NCBI GenBank assembly: GCA_963774075.1 | Contig: CAVZDP010000001.1 | Span: forward strand, 124,001-188,000 | Reading direction: 5' to 3' | Length of the DNA: 64,000 bases | Source: JBBQNR01 sp963774075 | Lineage (GTDB): Bacteria; Actinomycetota; Thermoleophilia; Solirubrobacterales; JBBDJG01 | Shown: positions 18,330-26,720 of the stretch, piece by piece | How the letters are laid out: each line of letters begins with the position of its first letter | How positions within the stretch are numbered: position 1 is the first letter of the stretch | Position numbers and translations under genes: made by a program | Notes under the pieces: generated by a model | What the model was told of the DNA's origin: nothing | The model's database searches: none | Seen by the model: the letters and a program-made list of their open reading frames with translations, nothing else

Positions 18330-18950
18330 TTGGCCAGAGACGTCGGACCGCAGTGCAAGCAGTGCCGCCGGGAAGGCTTGAAGCTCTTCCTCAAAGGCGA
18401 GCGCTGCATGACGGACAAGTGCGCCGTAGAGCGACGGCCATACCCGCCTGGCCAGCACGGCCGTGGGCGAGTGCGCCAGTCTGAGTACCGCCAGCAGCTT
18501 CGCGAGAAACAGCGCGCGCGCCGCTATTACCAGGTGCTCGAGAAGCAGTTCCGCAACTACTACAAGAAGGCCAGCCGCCAGCCCGGCGTCACCGGAGAGA
18601 ATCTCCTGAGGCTGCTCGAGCGCCGTCTCGACAACGTGCTCGTGCGGCTCGGCTTCGCGGCGTCACGGCGGCAGGCGCGCCAGCTCGTGAGCCACGGGCA
18701 GTTCGCGGTCAACGGCCGCAGAGTCAACATCCCCTCTTACCAGGTGCGCCCCGGCGACGTCATCTCCGTCAGGGAGGGCGCCAAAGGCGCCGGCGTGATC
18801 CGCGGCGCCACCGAGCTGATCGCCACGGTGCCGCCATGGCTCCAGGCCGATCACGACTCGTTGACTGCGAAGGTGCTTCGCCTACCCGAGCGAGAAGAGA
18901 TCAGCGTTCCGGTTCAGGAGCAGCTGATCGTGGAGCTCTACTCCAAGTGA
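18330..18950 (+). CDS. rpsD: 30S ribosomal protein S4, zinc-binding type
   Basis: 16S assembly initiator of 206 residues; in E. coli it represses the alpha operon. The N-terminal zinc site is C9-x2-C12, C26 and C31. The S4 RNA-binding domain RLDNVLVRLGFAASRRQARQLVSHG is intact. TTG 18330 gives the standard MARDVGPQCK start. Confidence 0.95.
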   Translation: MARDVGPQCKQCRREGLKLFLKGERCMTDKCAVERRPYPPGQHGRGRVRQSEYRQQLREKQRARRYYQVLEKQFRNYYKKASRQPGVTGENLLRLLERRLDNVLVRLGFAASRRQARQLVSHGQFAVNGRRVNIPSYQVRPGDVISVREGAKGAGVIRGATELIATVPPWLQADHDSLTAKVLRLPEREEISVPVQEQLIVELYSK

Positions 18951-19041
18951 GTGAGCTCGCGACACCCTCTCCACCCGCTCGGTCCTAACTCAACCCGATC
19001 GCGGCCTCCACCGCGACCGGCTCCCCGGAGGAACTACGCAA

Positions 19042-20001
19042 GTGTTGGATTTCCAGGTTCCCAAGATCACAGCAGAGAACGTCGAGGACAACCGCGGCTC
19101 GTTCACGGTCGAGCCGCTAGACCGCGGGTTCGGCTACACGTTCGGCAACTCATTGCGGCGCGTGTTGCTGTCCTCGCTGGCAGGCGCCGCCGTGACGTCC
19201 ATCCGGATCGAGGGCGTCGCGCACGAGTTCTCGACCATCTCCGGCGTCAAGGAGGACGTCACCGACATCGTGCTCAATCTGAAGGACATCGTCTGCCGCA
19301 TGCACGGCGAGGCGGACGAGATCGAGGCTCCGCTCGTCATCACCGGCCCCGGCGAGGTGAAGGCGAAGGACATCGACCTTCCGTCGGGGGTCGAGATCCT
19401 CAACCCCGGCGCCCACATAGCCACACTCGAGAAGAAGGCGAAGCTCGAGATGTACCTCACGATCGGCCGCGGCCGCGGCTACCGCCCGGCCGAGGGCAAC
19501 AAGTCGCCCGATCACCCCATCGGGGTGATCCCGATCGACTCGATCTTCTCGCCCGTCCGGCGTGTCTCCTACGAGGTCGCGCAGGCCCGCGTCGGCCAGC
19601 GCACCGACTTCGACAAGCTGACGCTCGACATCGAGACCGACGGATCCGTTGACCCGCAGGCGGCGCTTCGCGAGGGGGCGGAGGTGCTGATCAAGAGCCT
19701 CTCGATCTTCACCGATGCCAGCCGCATCGAGAGCCTGAGCCTGCCTGCCGACGGTGCCGCGGAGCTGGCGGCGGTCGCGACCAGCCCGGTCGCGGACGGC
19801 ATGGACGAGATCCTGATCGAGGAGCTCGAGCTCGGCGTTCGCTCATACAACTGCCTCAAGCGCGCCGGCATCCAGACCATCGGCGATCTTGTCCAGAAGT
19901 CGGAAGGCGAGCTGAGCGCGATCCCCAACTTCGGCCGCAAGAGCATCGACGAGGTGAAGGAAACGCTGCGAGTGCGCGGGCTCGGCCTGCGCGACGACTA
20001 G
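19042..20001 (+). CDS. rpoA: RNA polymerase alpha subunit
   Basis: 319 residues. The N-terminal dimerisation domain has EPLDRGFGYTFGNSLRRVLLSS. The C-terminal domain has ELELGVRSYNCLKRAGIQTIGDL and FGRKSIDEVKETL, which contact UP elements and activators. It starts at GTG 19042 behind GGAGGAACTACGCAA. The 91-base gap after rpsD shows no other gene. Confidence 0.97.
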   Translation: MLDFQVPKITAENVEDNRGSFTVEPLDRGFGYTFGNSLRRVLLSSLAGAAVTSIRIEGVAHEFSTISGVKEDVTDIVLNLKDIVCRMHGEADEIEAPLVITGPGEVKAKDIDLPSGVEILNPGAHIATLEKKAKLEMYLTIGRGRGYRPAEGNKSPDHPIGVIPIDSIFSPVRRVSYEVAQARVGQRTDFDKLTLDIETDGSVDPQAALREGAEVLIKSLSIFTDASRIESLSLPADGAAELAAVATSPVADGMDEILIEELELGVRSYNCLKRAGIQTIGDLVQKSEGELSAIPNFGRKSIDEVKETLRVRGLGLRDD

Positions 20002-20014
20002 CGACCCGGGTGCG

Positions 20015-20020
20015 TAGGAT
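20015..20020 (+). promoter_or_regulatory. possible leaderless -10 box for rplQ
   Basis: TAGGAT lies seven bases before the rplQ ATG. The same TANNNT-to-start spacing recurs before many starts in this window, so rplQ may have an internal leaderless promoter in addition to read-through from rpoA. Confidence 0.35.
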
Positions 20021-20027
20021 CCGGCTC

Positions 20028-20381
20028 ATGCGCCACCGCAAGAAGCGAAACAAGCTCTCGCGCGACAGCGGACACCGCAAGGCGCTCTTCATGAACCTCT
20101 GCACGGAGATCGTTCAGCACGAGCGCGTGAAGACGACTGAGGCGAAGGCGAAGGCCGTCAAGCCGGAAGTCGAGCGCCTGATCACGCTCGCCAAGCGGGG
20201 CGACCTGCATGCGCGACGGCAGGCGCTCGCCGCGCTGAACCAGAACAAGTTCACGGTCCACAAGCTGTTCGAGGAGATTGCGCCGCGCTATGCGGAGCGC
20301 CCCGGCGGCTACACGCGCATCCTGAAGCTCGGGCCTCGGCGCTCCGACGCGACCGAGATGGTCTTCATCGAGCTAGTGTGA
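20028..20381 (+). CDS. rplQ: 50S ribosomal protein L17
   Basis: Exit-side 50S protein of 117 residues. MRHRKKRNKLSRDSGHRKAL and GGYTRILKLGPRRSDATEMVFIEL are diagnostic. ATG 20028 is chosen over an in-frame start 18 bases upstream, as MRHRK is universal. A tandem repeat array begins two bases after the stop. Confidence 0.96.
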   Translation: MRHRKKRNKLSRDSGHRKALFMNLCTEIVQHERVKTTEAKAKAVKPEVERLITLAKRGDLHARRQALAALNQNKFTVHKLFEEIAPRYAERPGGYTRILKLGPRRSDATEMVFIELV

Positions 20382-20382
20382 C

Positions 20383-20624
20383 GAGAGGCCGCGTAGGCGC
20401 CGAAGGCGCCGCAGCGGACTCACGAGACTTTAGGTGTCCGGCGAAGCCGGCTAGATATTCCTTGAGAGGCCGCGTAGGCGCCGAAGGCGCCGCAGCGGAC
20501 TCACGAGACTTTAGGTGTCCGGCGAAGCCGGCTAGATATTCCTTGAGAGGCCGCGTAGGCGCCGAAGGCGCCGCAGCGGACTCACGAGACTTTAGGTGTC
20601 CGGCGAAGCCGGCTAGATATTCCT
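20383..20624 (+). repeat. family A tandem array, three 81-bp units
   Basis: Three virtually identical units start at 20383, 20464 and 20545. Each has hairpin 1 (GGCGCC-GAA-GGCGCC), the block ACTCACGAGACTTTAGGTGT, hairpin 2 (CCGGC-GAA-GCCGG) and the tail TAGATATTCC. The array fills most of the rplQ-truA spacer. The near-identity of units indicates recent amplification. Confidence 0.95.
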
Positions 20625-20646
20625 CGTTGCCCGCCAAGCCATCGGG

Positions 20647-21426
20647 GTGACGGCCTGCAAGCTCATCCTTGAATACGACGGGCGTGCGTTCGCCGGCTGG
20701 GCGGCGCAGCCGGATCTGCGGACGGTGGAGGGCGAGTTGAGCAGGGCGCTCGCCACCGCTCTCGGGAGCGAGGTGCGGCTGTCGGTCGCCGGACGTACCG
20801 ACGCCGGCGTGCATGCCTGGGGCCAGGTGGCGAGTTTCGCTCTCCCGCCGAACGCACCGGGGCCGCCGCGGCTCGTTGCCTCGCTGAACGGGTTGCTGCC
20901 GCACGACGTGGCGGCGGTGAGAGCCGAGACCGTGCCGGAGGGATTCGACGCTCGCACGGACGCGCTCTCGCGCACGTACTGCTACCGCCTGCTCGCCCGC
21001 AGCGCTCCAAGCCCCTTCGAGGCCGGCCGGGCGCTCTGGGTGCAATCGCCGGTGGAGGAGGACGTTCTGTCGCAGTGCGCCGCGGCCCTCGTCGGCAAGC
21101 ACGACTTCACGGCCTTCACGCCCACCGACACCGATCACGTGCGCTTCGAGCGCGACGTGATGATGACGGAGTGGCGGCGTACCGGAGACATCTTGGAGTT
21201 CTGGATCGAAGCCGACACGTTCATGCGGCACATGGTCAGGAGTCTCGTGGGGACCATGCTCGCTGCGGCTTCGGGCCGCCTCTCCGTCAGCGACTTCACC
21301 CGGCTTCTGGAGGGCGCGCCGCGCAGCGCCGCCGGCCAGACGGCGTCGCCGCATGGCCTCTATCTCGCGTCGGTCCGCTACCGACCGCCGTCAGACTGGA
21401 TGCGAAGCCCGCGACTAACATCTTGA
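20647..21426 (+). CDS. truA: tRNA pseudouridine synthase A
   Basis: Modifies U38-40 in the tRNA anticodon arm; 259 residues. The catalytic Asp is in SVAGRTDAGVHAWGQV, and CKLILEYDGRAFAGWAAQP is the TruA start. Near the C-terminus is FMRHMVRSLVGTML. Starts at GTG 20647 with a weak ribosome site, 23 bases after the repeat array. This is its conventional place after rplQ. Confidence 0.95.
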   Translation: MTACKLILEYDGRAFAGWAAQPDLRTVEGELSRALATALGSEVRLSVAGRTDAGVHAWGQVASFALPPNAPGPPRLVASLNGLLPHDVAAVRAETVPEGFDARTDALSRTYCYRLLARSAPSPFEAGRALWVQSPVEEDVLSQCAAALVGKHDFTAFTPTDTDHVRFERDVMMTEWRRTGDILEFWIEADTFMRHMVRSLVGTMLAAASGRLSVSDFTRLLEGAPRSAAGQTASPHGLYLASVRYRPPSDWMRSPRLTS

Positions 21427-21430
21427 TCAT

Positions 21431-22285
21431 CTGAAAGTCCTCCTGACAAACGACGACGGGATCCAGGCTGCGGGCCTGAACGCGGTCCGCCGCGCGCTGC
21501 GCGACGTGGACGGCGTCGACCTGGCGGTAATCGCTCCCGGCTCGAACCGCTCGGCGAGCGCGAGGAGCATCACCACCCGCACTCCGCTCTGGGTCGAGGA
21601 GGTCGACTTCGCCGACGGCAGCACGGGCTTCGCTACCGACGGCACGCCCGTGGACTGCGTCCGCTTCGCATCGCTCGGGCTGATCGAATCCCAGCCAGAC
21701 TTGATCGTGTCCGGCATCAACCACGGGGCGAACCTGGGCGACGACATCACGTACTCGGGCACGGTCGCGGCGGCGCTCGAGGGAGTGGTGCTGGGCATCC
21801 CCGCGATCGCCGTCTCCCAGCAGTCGATGAAGCGCGAGATGGACTTCCGCCTGGGCCGGGAGTTCGACTTCGGACTCGCAGCCTCGTTCACCGCGCGGTT
21901 GGTGCAGCTGCTCCAGGAGCAGCCTCTGTCGCGGGGGACGCTCGTCAATGTCAACTTTCCCGCGGTGCCTTTCGACGAGCTCGTCGGAGCGGAGGTGACG
22001 CGGCTGGGCAAGCGGATCTATCGCGACAGGCTCGAGCTCCAGGAAGAGGATGAGAGCGGGGAACGGCGCCGGCGCCTGTACCGGATCTACGGAGACGACC
22101 CTTCCTATCACCACGAGGAGGGCACCGACTTCGCGGCGATCGGGGACGGGAAGGTCTCGGTGACTCCGCTCCACTTCGACCTGATGGCCGTCGGTCAGAT
22201 GGACGAGCTGCGCGGGTGGGATCTCTCGGCGCTGATCGCTCCACCCGCCGACGAGCGCATGGCCGAAGAGGTGGGGCCGAGCTGA
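21431..22285 (+). CDS. surE: 5'/3'-nucleotidase SurE
   Basis: Metal-dependent survival-protein phosphatase, about 284 residues. The essential N-terminal motif LTNDDGIQAAGLNA (metal ligands D8, D9) is reached only if translation begins at CTG 21431. An in-frame TAA lies at 21416 and no ATG, GTG or TTG intervenes. SGINHGANLGDDITYSGTVAAA is also typical. The first canonical in-frame start (GTG 21506) would delete the active site. The gene therefore uses a rare CTG start, or there is a frameshift or sequence error at its 5' end. Confidence 0.85.
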   Translation: MKVLLTNDDGIQAAGLNAVRRALRDVDGVDLAVIAPGSNRSASARSITTRTPLWVEEVDFADGSTGFATDGTPVDCVRFASLGLIESQPDLIVSGINHGANLGDDITYSGTVAAALEGVVLGIPAIAVSQQSMKREMDFRLGREFDFGLAASFTARLVQLLQEQPLSRGTLVNVNFPAVPFDELVGAEVTRLGKRIYRDRLELQEEDESGERRRRLYRIYGDDPSYHHEEGTDFAAIGDGKVSVTPLHFDLMAVGQMDELRGWDLSALIAPPADERMAEEVGPS

Positions 22286-22298
22286 GCGTCACACAGTG

Positions 22299-24377
22299 AT
22301 GGCGAAGGCGAAGGCGAAAGCGAAGCCGAAGGGGAGCGGGCGGGCCAGGGGTAAGGCTCCGGCGGCCCGCGCAGCCGAGCTGCGGCGGGAGCTCGAACAA
22401 CACAACCACCGCTACTACGTGCTCGATGATCCGGTGATCTCGGATCCCGACTATGACGCGCTCCTGCGCGAGCTGGTCGAACTGGAGCGCGCATATCCGG
22501 AGTTGCAGTCGAGCGACTCGCCGACCCAGCGGGTCGGTGGGGCGCCGCTGGCGAAGTTCGGCCAGGTTCGCCACCTGCAGCCGATGCTGTCGCTTGCCAA
22601 CGCTCGCGACGAGGGCGAGCTGCAGGGCTGGGAGCAGCGCGTTCGCAACTTGCTCGCCCGCCAGGGCGTGAGCGAGCCGCAGATCGAATACGTGACCGAG
22701 CCCAAGGTCGACGGCCTCGCCGTCTCCCTGGTGTACGAGGACGGAGTGCTCGCGCGAGGGGCGACCCGCGGCGACGGCGAGATCGGTGAGGACGTGACCC
22801 AGAACCTGCGAACGATTGGAGCCATCCCCCTTTGGATCGGGAAGGCCGGCGACGTTCCGCCGCTCGTAGAGGTGCGAGGCGAGGTCCTCCTCCCGCTGGC
22901 AGACTTCGCCCGCTTGAACGAGGAGCGTGCCGCTCAGGGGCAGCCGACGTTCGCGAACCCCCGCAACTCCGCCGCGGGCTCCATACGGCAGCTCGACCCT
23001 GCCGTGGCGCGCTCGCGCCCGCTCTCGATCCGCGTCTATGGCATCGGTGCCTCCGAGGGGCTCGGCCACCGCAGTCACTTCGAGTCGATTCAGTGGCTGC
23101 GCCAGCATGGCTTCAAGGTCAATCACGATGTCGAGCTGCACTCCGACATCACGTCCGTGACCGAGGCGTGCCGGGCGTGGGAGCAGCGCCGCGACGGCCT
23201 CGACTACGAGATCGACGGCGTCGTCGTGAAGATCAACGACTACGAGATCCAGGAAGCGCTGGGGACGGTGGGGAGGGAGCCGCGGTGGGCGATCGCCTTC
23301 AAGTTCGCTCCCACCACCGCGGTCACGAAGCTGCGCAAGATCGAGGTCAACGTCGGGCGCACGGGCAACATCATCCCGTTCGCGATCCTCGAGCCGGTCG
23401 AGGTGGGTGGCGTAACCGTCAGCAGGGCGACGCTCCACAACGAGGAGGATCTGGCGCGCAAGGACATCCGCGAGGGCGACGAGGTGGTGATCATGCGCGC
23501 AGGCGAGGTGATCCCGCAGGTCGTATCGCCCGTGACCCAGCGCCGCAGTGGTAAGGAGCGAAAGTACCGGCCGCCCAAGAGCTGCCCGGCCTGCGGCACG
23601 CGCACCGTCAAGCCGGAGGGGGAGATTTGGACCCGATGCCCGAACCGCTACGACTGCCCCGGCCAGATCGTCCAGGCCCTCAAGCACTTCACCTCGCGCG
23701 GAGCGATGGACATCGAGGGCTTCGGAGAGAAGCTCGTATACCGCTTCTACGAAGACGGCCTCGTGCGCTCGCTGCCGGACATCTACCGCCTGACGATCGA
23801 GCGCCTAGAGCCGCTCGAGGGATTCCAGCGCAAATCCGCCGAGAACCTGGTCAACGCCATCGACAGATCCAGGAGCCAGCCGTTCAACCGCGTGCTCTAC
23901 GCGCTCGGGATCCCGGGCATCGGTTTCGTGAACGCCCGCGCGCTCGCGGCGCACTTCGGCGCCATGGAGCGGCTGATCGAGGCGACGCCGGAGGAGATCG
24001 AGGAGGTGGAGGGAATCGGCCCCGTGCTCGCCGCGATCATCGGCGAGACGCTTGCCGAGCCGCGCAACCGCGACTTGGTGGCGGAGCTTCGCGAGCTCGG
24101 GCTCCAGATGGAGCAGGAGCAACCCGTGGCCCCGGAGGAGCTGCCGCTGGCGAAGAAGACATTCGTGCTCACCGGCACGTTCGAGGGCATGTCGCGAGAG
24201 CAGGCCACCGAGCGGATCGAGCAGCTCGGCGGCAAGGTGACCGGGTCGGTGTCGAATCGCACCGACTTCGTCGTGACCGGCGACAGCCCGGGGTCGAAGC
24301 TCGAGCGGGCGAAGGAGCTCGGCAGGCCGGTCATCGACGAGTCCGAGCTCGAGCGACTGCTCGCCACGAGCGGCTAG
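22299..24377 (+). CDS. ligA: NAD-dependent DNA ligase
   Basis: Seals nicks during replication and repair; 692 residues. A basic Lys/Ala-rich extension of about 25 residues precedes the Ia domain (HNHRYYVLDDPVISD). The adenylated Lys is in EPKVDG, near residue 136. Downstream are a four-Cys zinc finger (CPACG to CPGQ, about 429-455), helix-hairpin-helix repeats and a C-terminal BRCT domain (KTFVLTGTFEGMSREQA). Starts at ATG 22299, with an adjacent in-frame GTG at 22296. Confidence 0.96.
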   Translation: MAKAKAKAKPKGSGRARGKAPAARAAELRRELEQHNHRYYVLDDPVISDPDYDALLRELVELERAYPELQSSDSPTQRVGGAPLAKFGQVRHLQPMLSLANARDEGELQGWEQRVRNLLARQGVSEPQIEYVTEPKVDGLAVSLVYEDGVLARGATRGDGEIGEDVTQNLRTIGAIPLWIGKAGDVPPLVEVRGEVLLPLADFARLNEERAAQGQPTFANPRNSAAGSIRQLDPAVARSRPLSIRVYGIGASEGLGHRSHFESIQWLRQHGFKVNHDVELHSDITSVTEACRAWEQRRDGLDYEIDGVVVKINDYEIQEALGTVGREPRWAIAFKFAPTTAVTKLRKIEVNVGRTGNIIPFAILEPVEVGGVTVSRATLHNEEDLARKDIREGDEVVIMRAGEVIPQVVSPVTQRRSGKERKYRPPKSCPACGTRTVKPEGEIWTRCPNRYDCPGQIVQALKHFTSRGAMDIEGFGEKLVYRFYEDGLVRSLPDIYRLTIERLEPLEGFQRKSAENLVNAIDRSRSQPFNRVLYALGIPGIGFVNARALAAHFGAMERLIEATPEEIEEVEGIGPVLAAIIGETLAEPRNRDLVAELRELGLQMEQEQPVAPEELPLAKKTFVLTGTFEGMSREQATERIEQLGGKVTGSVSNRTDFVVTGDSPGSKLERAKELGRPVIDESELERLLATSG

Positions 24378-24380
24378 GCT
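24375..24380 (+). promoter_or_regulatory. possible -10 box of the decayed methyltransferase
   Basis: TAGGCT overlaps the ligA stop and lies eight bases before an ATG at 24389. That ATG opens only four codons before a stop, suggesting the 5' relic of the pseudogene that follows. Confidence 0.35.
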
Positions 24381-24388
24381 CTGCACAC

Positions 24389-24851
24389 ATGAAGCCGCAC
24401 TAGGAGTTGCCCGGGAACTGACTTCGAGTTCCCTTATCCGGACGGACAGTTCGACTTCGCGCTCGTAAACTCGGTGTTCACGCACATGCTTCCCGACGAC
24501 GCCGAGCGCTACCTGGCCGAGATTCGCCGCGTGCTCAAGCCGGGCGGAAGGTTCGTCGCGAGCTACTTCCTCCTGAACTCGGAATCGCTGTCGCTAGTGG
24601 CGGGGGACCGGGACAAGCGCAAAGACCCGGCGTGGAACGCCCAGGACGCTCGCTTCGACGAGGACCTGGGCGGCTACCGGGTCGGCAACCGAAAGTCACC
24701 CGAGGCGGTCGTCGCCTACGACGAGCCGATGGTGCTCGACTTCTACGAGGACCTCGGCCTTGCCGTCGAGGAGCCGATCCACTAGGGGCGCTGGTGCGGC
24801 CGTGACGCCGACGTCCCCGGCTGGCAGGACCTGATACTCGCTTATCGCTGA
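24389..24851 (+). pseudogene. class I SAM methyltransferase, truncated and with a nonsense codon
   Basis: In frame from about 24402 the translation shows DFEFPYPDGQFDFALVNSVF, FTHMLPDDAERYLAEI and RRVLKPGGRFVASYFLLN, the middle and distal part of a class I methyltransferase. The N-terminal third with the SAM-binding glycine motif is missing. The ATG at 24389 is out of frame and stops after four codons. At 24783-24785 TAG replaces a Tyr expected in EEPIH-Y-GRW, after which the frame continues with GRWCGRD and GWQDLILAYR to a TGA at 24849. Two independent lesions indicate a dead gene. Confidence 0.8.
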
Positions 24852-24860
24852 CGGGTTTAC

Positions 24861-24903
24861 ATCGAGCCGGCTTCGCCGGACACCTAAAGTCCAGTCTCGT
24901 CAC
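24861..24903 (-). repeat. family A partial unit overlapping the end of the DD-peptidase gene
   Basis: Read on the minus strand it gives ACTGGACTTTAGGTGTCC, then the CCGGC-GAA-GCCGG hairpin and CTCGAT. The TAG within CTTTAGG is the stop codon of the minus-strand gene ending at 24884. Confidence 0.8.
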
Positions 24904-26689
24904 CTTCGCCACGGCCGCCGGAGTAGCCGGCGATCGTCGTCGCGATCCGATCCTGGACCGACCGCGCCCGTGCCACGTTGACGCCGTTCATCAGCAGGGC
25001 GAACGCGATCCGCTCGCGGTCGCGCGACCAGCAGTAGCCGGCGAGCGCGCTGACGCCGATCAGCGTGCCCGTCTTCCCCCGGCAGCGACCGTCCGCGGTG
25101 GTGCCGCGCATGCGCTTGCGAAGCGTCCCACTCTTGCCGGCGAGGGGGAGAGAGCGGTAGAAGGAGCGGAACCACGGTTTCGCCGGCGCCTCCGTCAACA
25201 GGCGTCCAACGGCCGCCGGCGAGACGACGTTGCCGCGCGAGAGCCCCGACCCGTCGAGCACCGTGGCGCCCGCACCCATGTCGTCCTGGAAGCGACGAAC
25301 GACCGCCGCGCCGGAGAGAGTCGAGCCGCGCCCCGAGAAGCGGGCGCCCAGGCCCTTGAGAAGGATCTCGGCGAAATAGTTGTCTGACACCTGGTTCGTG
25401 TGGCGTACGAGCCCCGCCATTTCAGGCGACTCGACGGCGGCGAGCTCCGACGCCGTCTCTGGCGCGCGCCCGGTGCGAGCTCCGTGGGGCACCTCGACGC
25501 CGCGAGCGCGAAGCGCGGCTCGGAAGCGGTCCGCCACGAACCTGGGCGGATCGGCCTGAAAGCCGCGCCCGTATCCGAGCGCGCTGCCGTGCCCGAAGGC
25601 AAGCGCGGAGAGCGGCCCGACGTACGACGAGACTCTGAAGCCGCCGGCCGGCAGGCCGCGCCGGCTGTCGAAGAACGTCTCGTCTCCGTACACGCGGCCG
25701 GTCACGCTGCGCACTCCGGCGGCACGCACCTCCGATGCCAGCCTCGTCAGGCCGGTGCGCCCGAAGGAGGGGTCCCCGAACCCCTGCACGTAGAGGTCGC
25801 CGGCAAGCGTGCCGCTCTCGGTGAGTAGCCCGTCGGTACTCGCCACAGTTTCGACCCGAAATTCGGCCCCCATGCGTTCGAGGGCCGTGGCGGTGGTGAA
25901 GAGCTTCTGCACGGACGCCGGGGTGCGCCTGGTCTTGGAGCGAAGCGAAAAGAGCCTCTTGCCGCTCTCGGCTTCGGCCACCCAAGCGCCCGAGCCGGGC
26001 CCCGCCGCCCGCATCTGCGCCAGCAGCCGAGCGGCCAGCCGTTGCTCCGGGGGCGTCGCGGCCGAGGCCGGCTCTGAGGCGCCGAGTAGGCCCGCGAGCG
26101 CCGCGGTAAGGAGCAGTAAGGCGATCATCCCTCTCTTCAACGCGGCGACGGCCGCCTGGGTGCGGTTTGCAACCCCAAGCCGCTCGAGCACGCTCGAGAC
26201 GTGAGAGCGCGCGGTTCGTGGGGAGATGCCGAGGCGACGAGCGATCTCGGCATTGTCCAGGCCGTCGGCGAGCAGGCGCAGCACCTGGCGCTGGCGCGGG
26301 GTCAGCTCGACCGGGTCGCCCACCGGTCCGGCGGCGGCCCGGCGAATGGCGAGCGAGAGCTCTCCGAGCCCCGCGTTCTTGCGCAGGACGCCGCGGGCTC
26401 CGACAGCGGTGGCATTGGCGACGTCCTCGGGCCGCACCACCTCCATGAAGACGATCACCGGCGGGCCGAGCGAGCAGAACGCATCGAGCTCCGACGGAAG
26501 CGGCGACTCGACGAACAGCATGTCGACGTCGCTTGCTGCTGCGGCCATTGCCGACCCCTCGAGGACGTACGCGTCGGCTCCCCGGCTCGCCAGCAGGTCC
26601 GCGAGCGCGCGAACGTAGAGCTCGTGCCGCCCCCAGACGCCGGCAACGAGGCCTCCCCACCCAATCTGGGTGGGATCTCGGGATGACAC
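24884..26689 (-). CDS. LuxR-type regulator fused through a membrane segment to a PBP4-type DD-carboxypeptidase
   Basis: One open frame of 601 residues. Residues 12-120 resemble a response-regulator receiver, but the acidic pocket is lost and E61 stands where the phospho-Asp should be; K104 is kept. Residues 126-187 are a LuxR helix-turn-helix (LTPRQRQVLRLLADGLDNAE). Residues 188-203 are hydrophobic and followed by ASA, so they could be an anchor or signal peptide. Residues 215-590 are a peptidase S13 (DacB) domain with SVQK (259-262), SDN (435-437) and KTG (539-541). It begins at GTG 26689, with an AGGAGG 14 bases upstream; an 8-bp hairpin (26656-26674) covers codons 6-12. An internal ATG (residue 188) could also start a secreted DacB alone. 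Confidence 0.85.
   Translation of the reverse strand: MSSRDPTQIGWGGLVAGVWGRHELYVRALADLLASRGADAYVLEGSAMAAAASDVDMLFVESPLPSELDAFCSLGPPVIVFMEVVRPEDVANATAVGARGVLRKNAGLGELSLAIRRAAAGPVGDPVELTPRQRQVLRLLADGLDNAEIARRLGISPRTARSHVSSVLERLGVANRTQAAVAALKRGMIALLLLTAALAGLLGASEPASAATPPEQRLAARLLAQMRAAGPGSGAWVAEAESGKRLFSLRSKTRRTPASVQKLFTTATALERMGAEFRVETVASTDGLLTESGTLAGDLYVQGFGDPSFGRTGLTRLASEVRAAGVRSVTGRVYGDETFFDSRRGLPAGGFRVSSYVGPLSALAFGHGSALGYGRGFQADPPRFVADRFRAALRARGVEVPHGARTGRAPETASELAAVESPEMAGLVRHTNQVSDNYFAEILLKGLGARFSGRGSTLSGAAVVRRFQDDMGAGATVLDGSGLSRGNVVSPAAVGRLLTEAPAKPWFRSFYRSLPLAGKSGTLRKRMRGTTADGRCRGKTGTLIGVSALAGYCWSRDRERIAFALLMNGVNVARARSVQDRIATTIAGYSGGRGEGDETGL
26656..26674 (-). repeat. hairpin in the first codons of the LuxR-DacB gene
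   Basis: CCCACCCA, three-base loop, TGGGTGGG form a perfect 8-bp stem about 15-33 bases after the GTG start on the minus strand. It may restrain translation of the fusion or mark an attenuation point after the upstream oxidase gene. Confidence 0.5.
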
Positions 26690-26720
26690 CTCTGCTCGGC
26701 GAACCTCCTGCTCGTACCGG

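Noticed and set aside
20383..20624. CRISPR array
   Set aside because: Units are contiguous and identical, with no unique spacers and no cas genes; the 81-bp period with internal hairpins fits a tandem repeat.
20365..21354. Long minus-strand frame with repeated LAGFAGHLKSRE segments across the repeat array and truA
   Set aside because: It is the antisense of the family A array and of truA. The repeated peptide simply reflects the 81-bp DNA repeat being a multiple of three.
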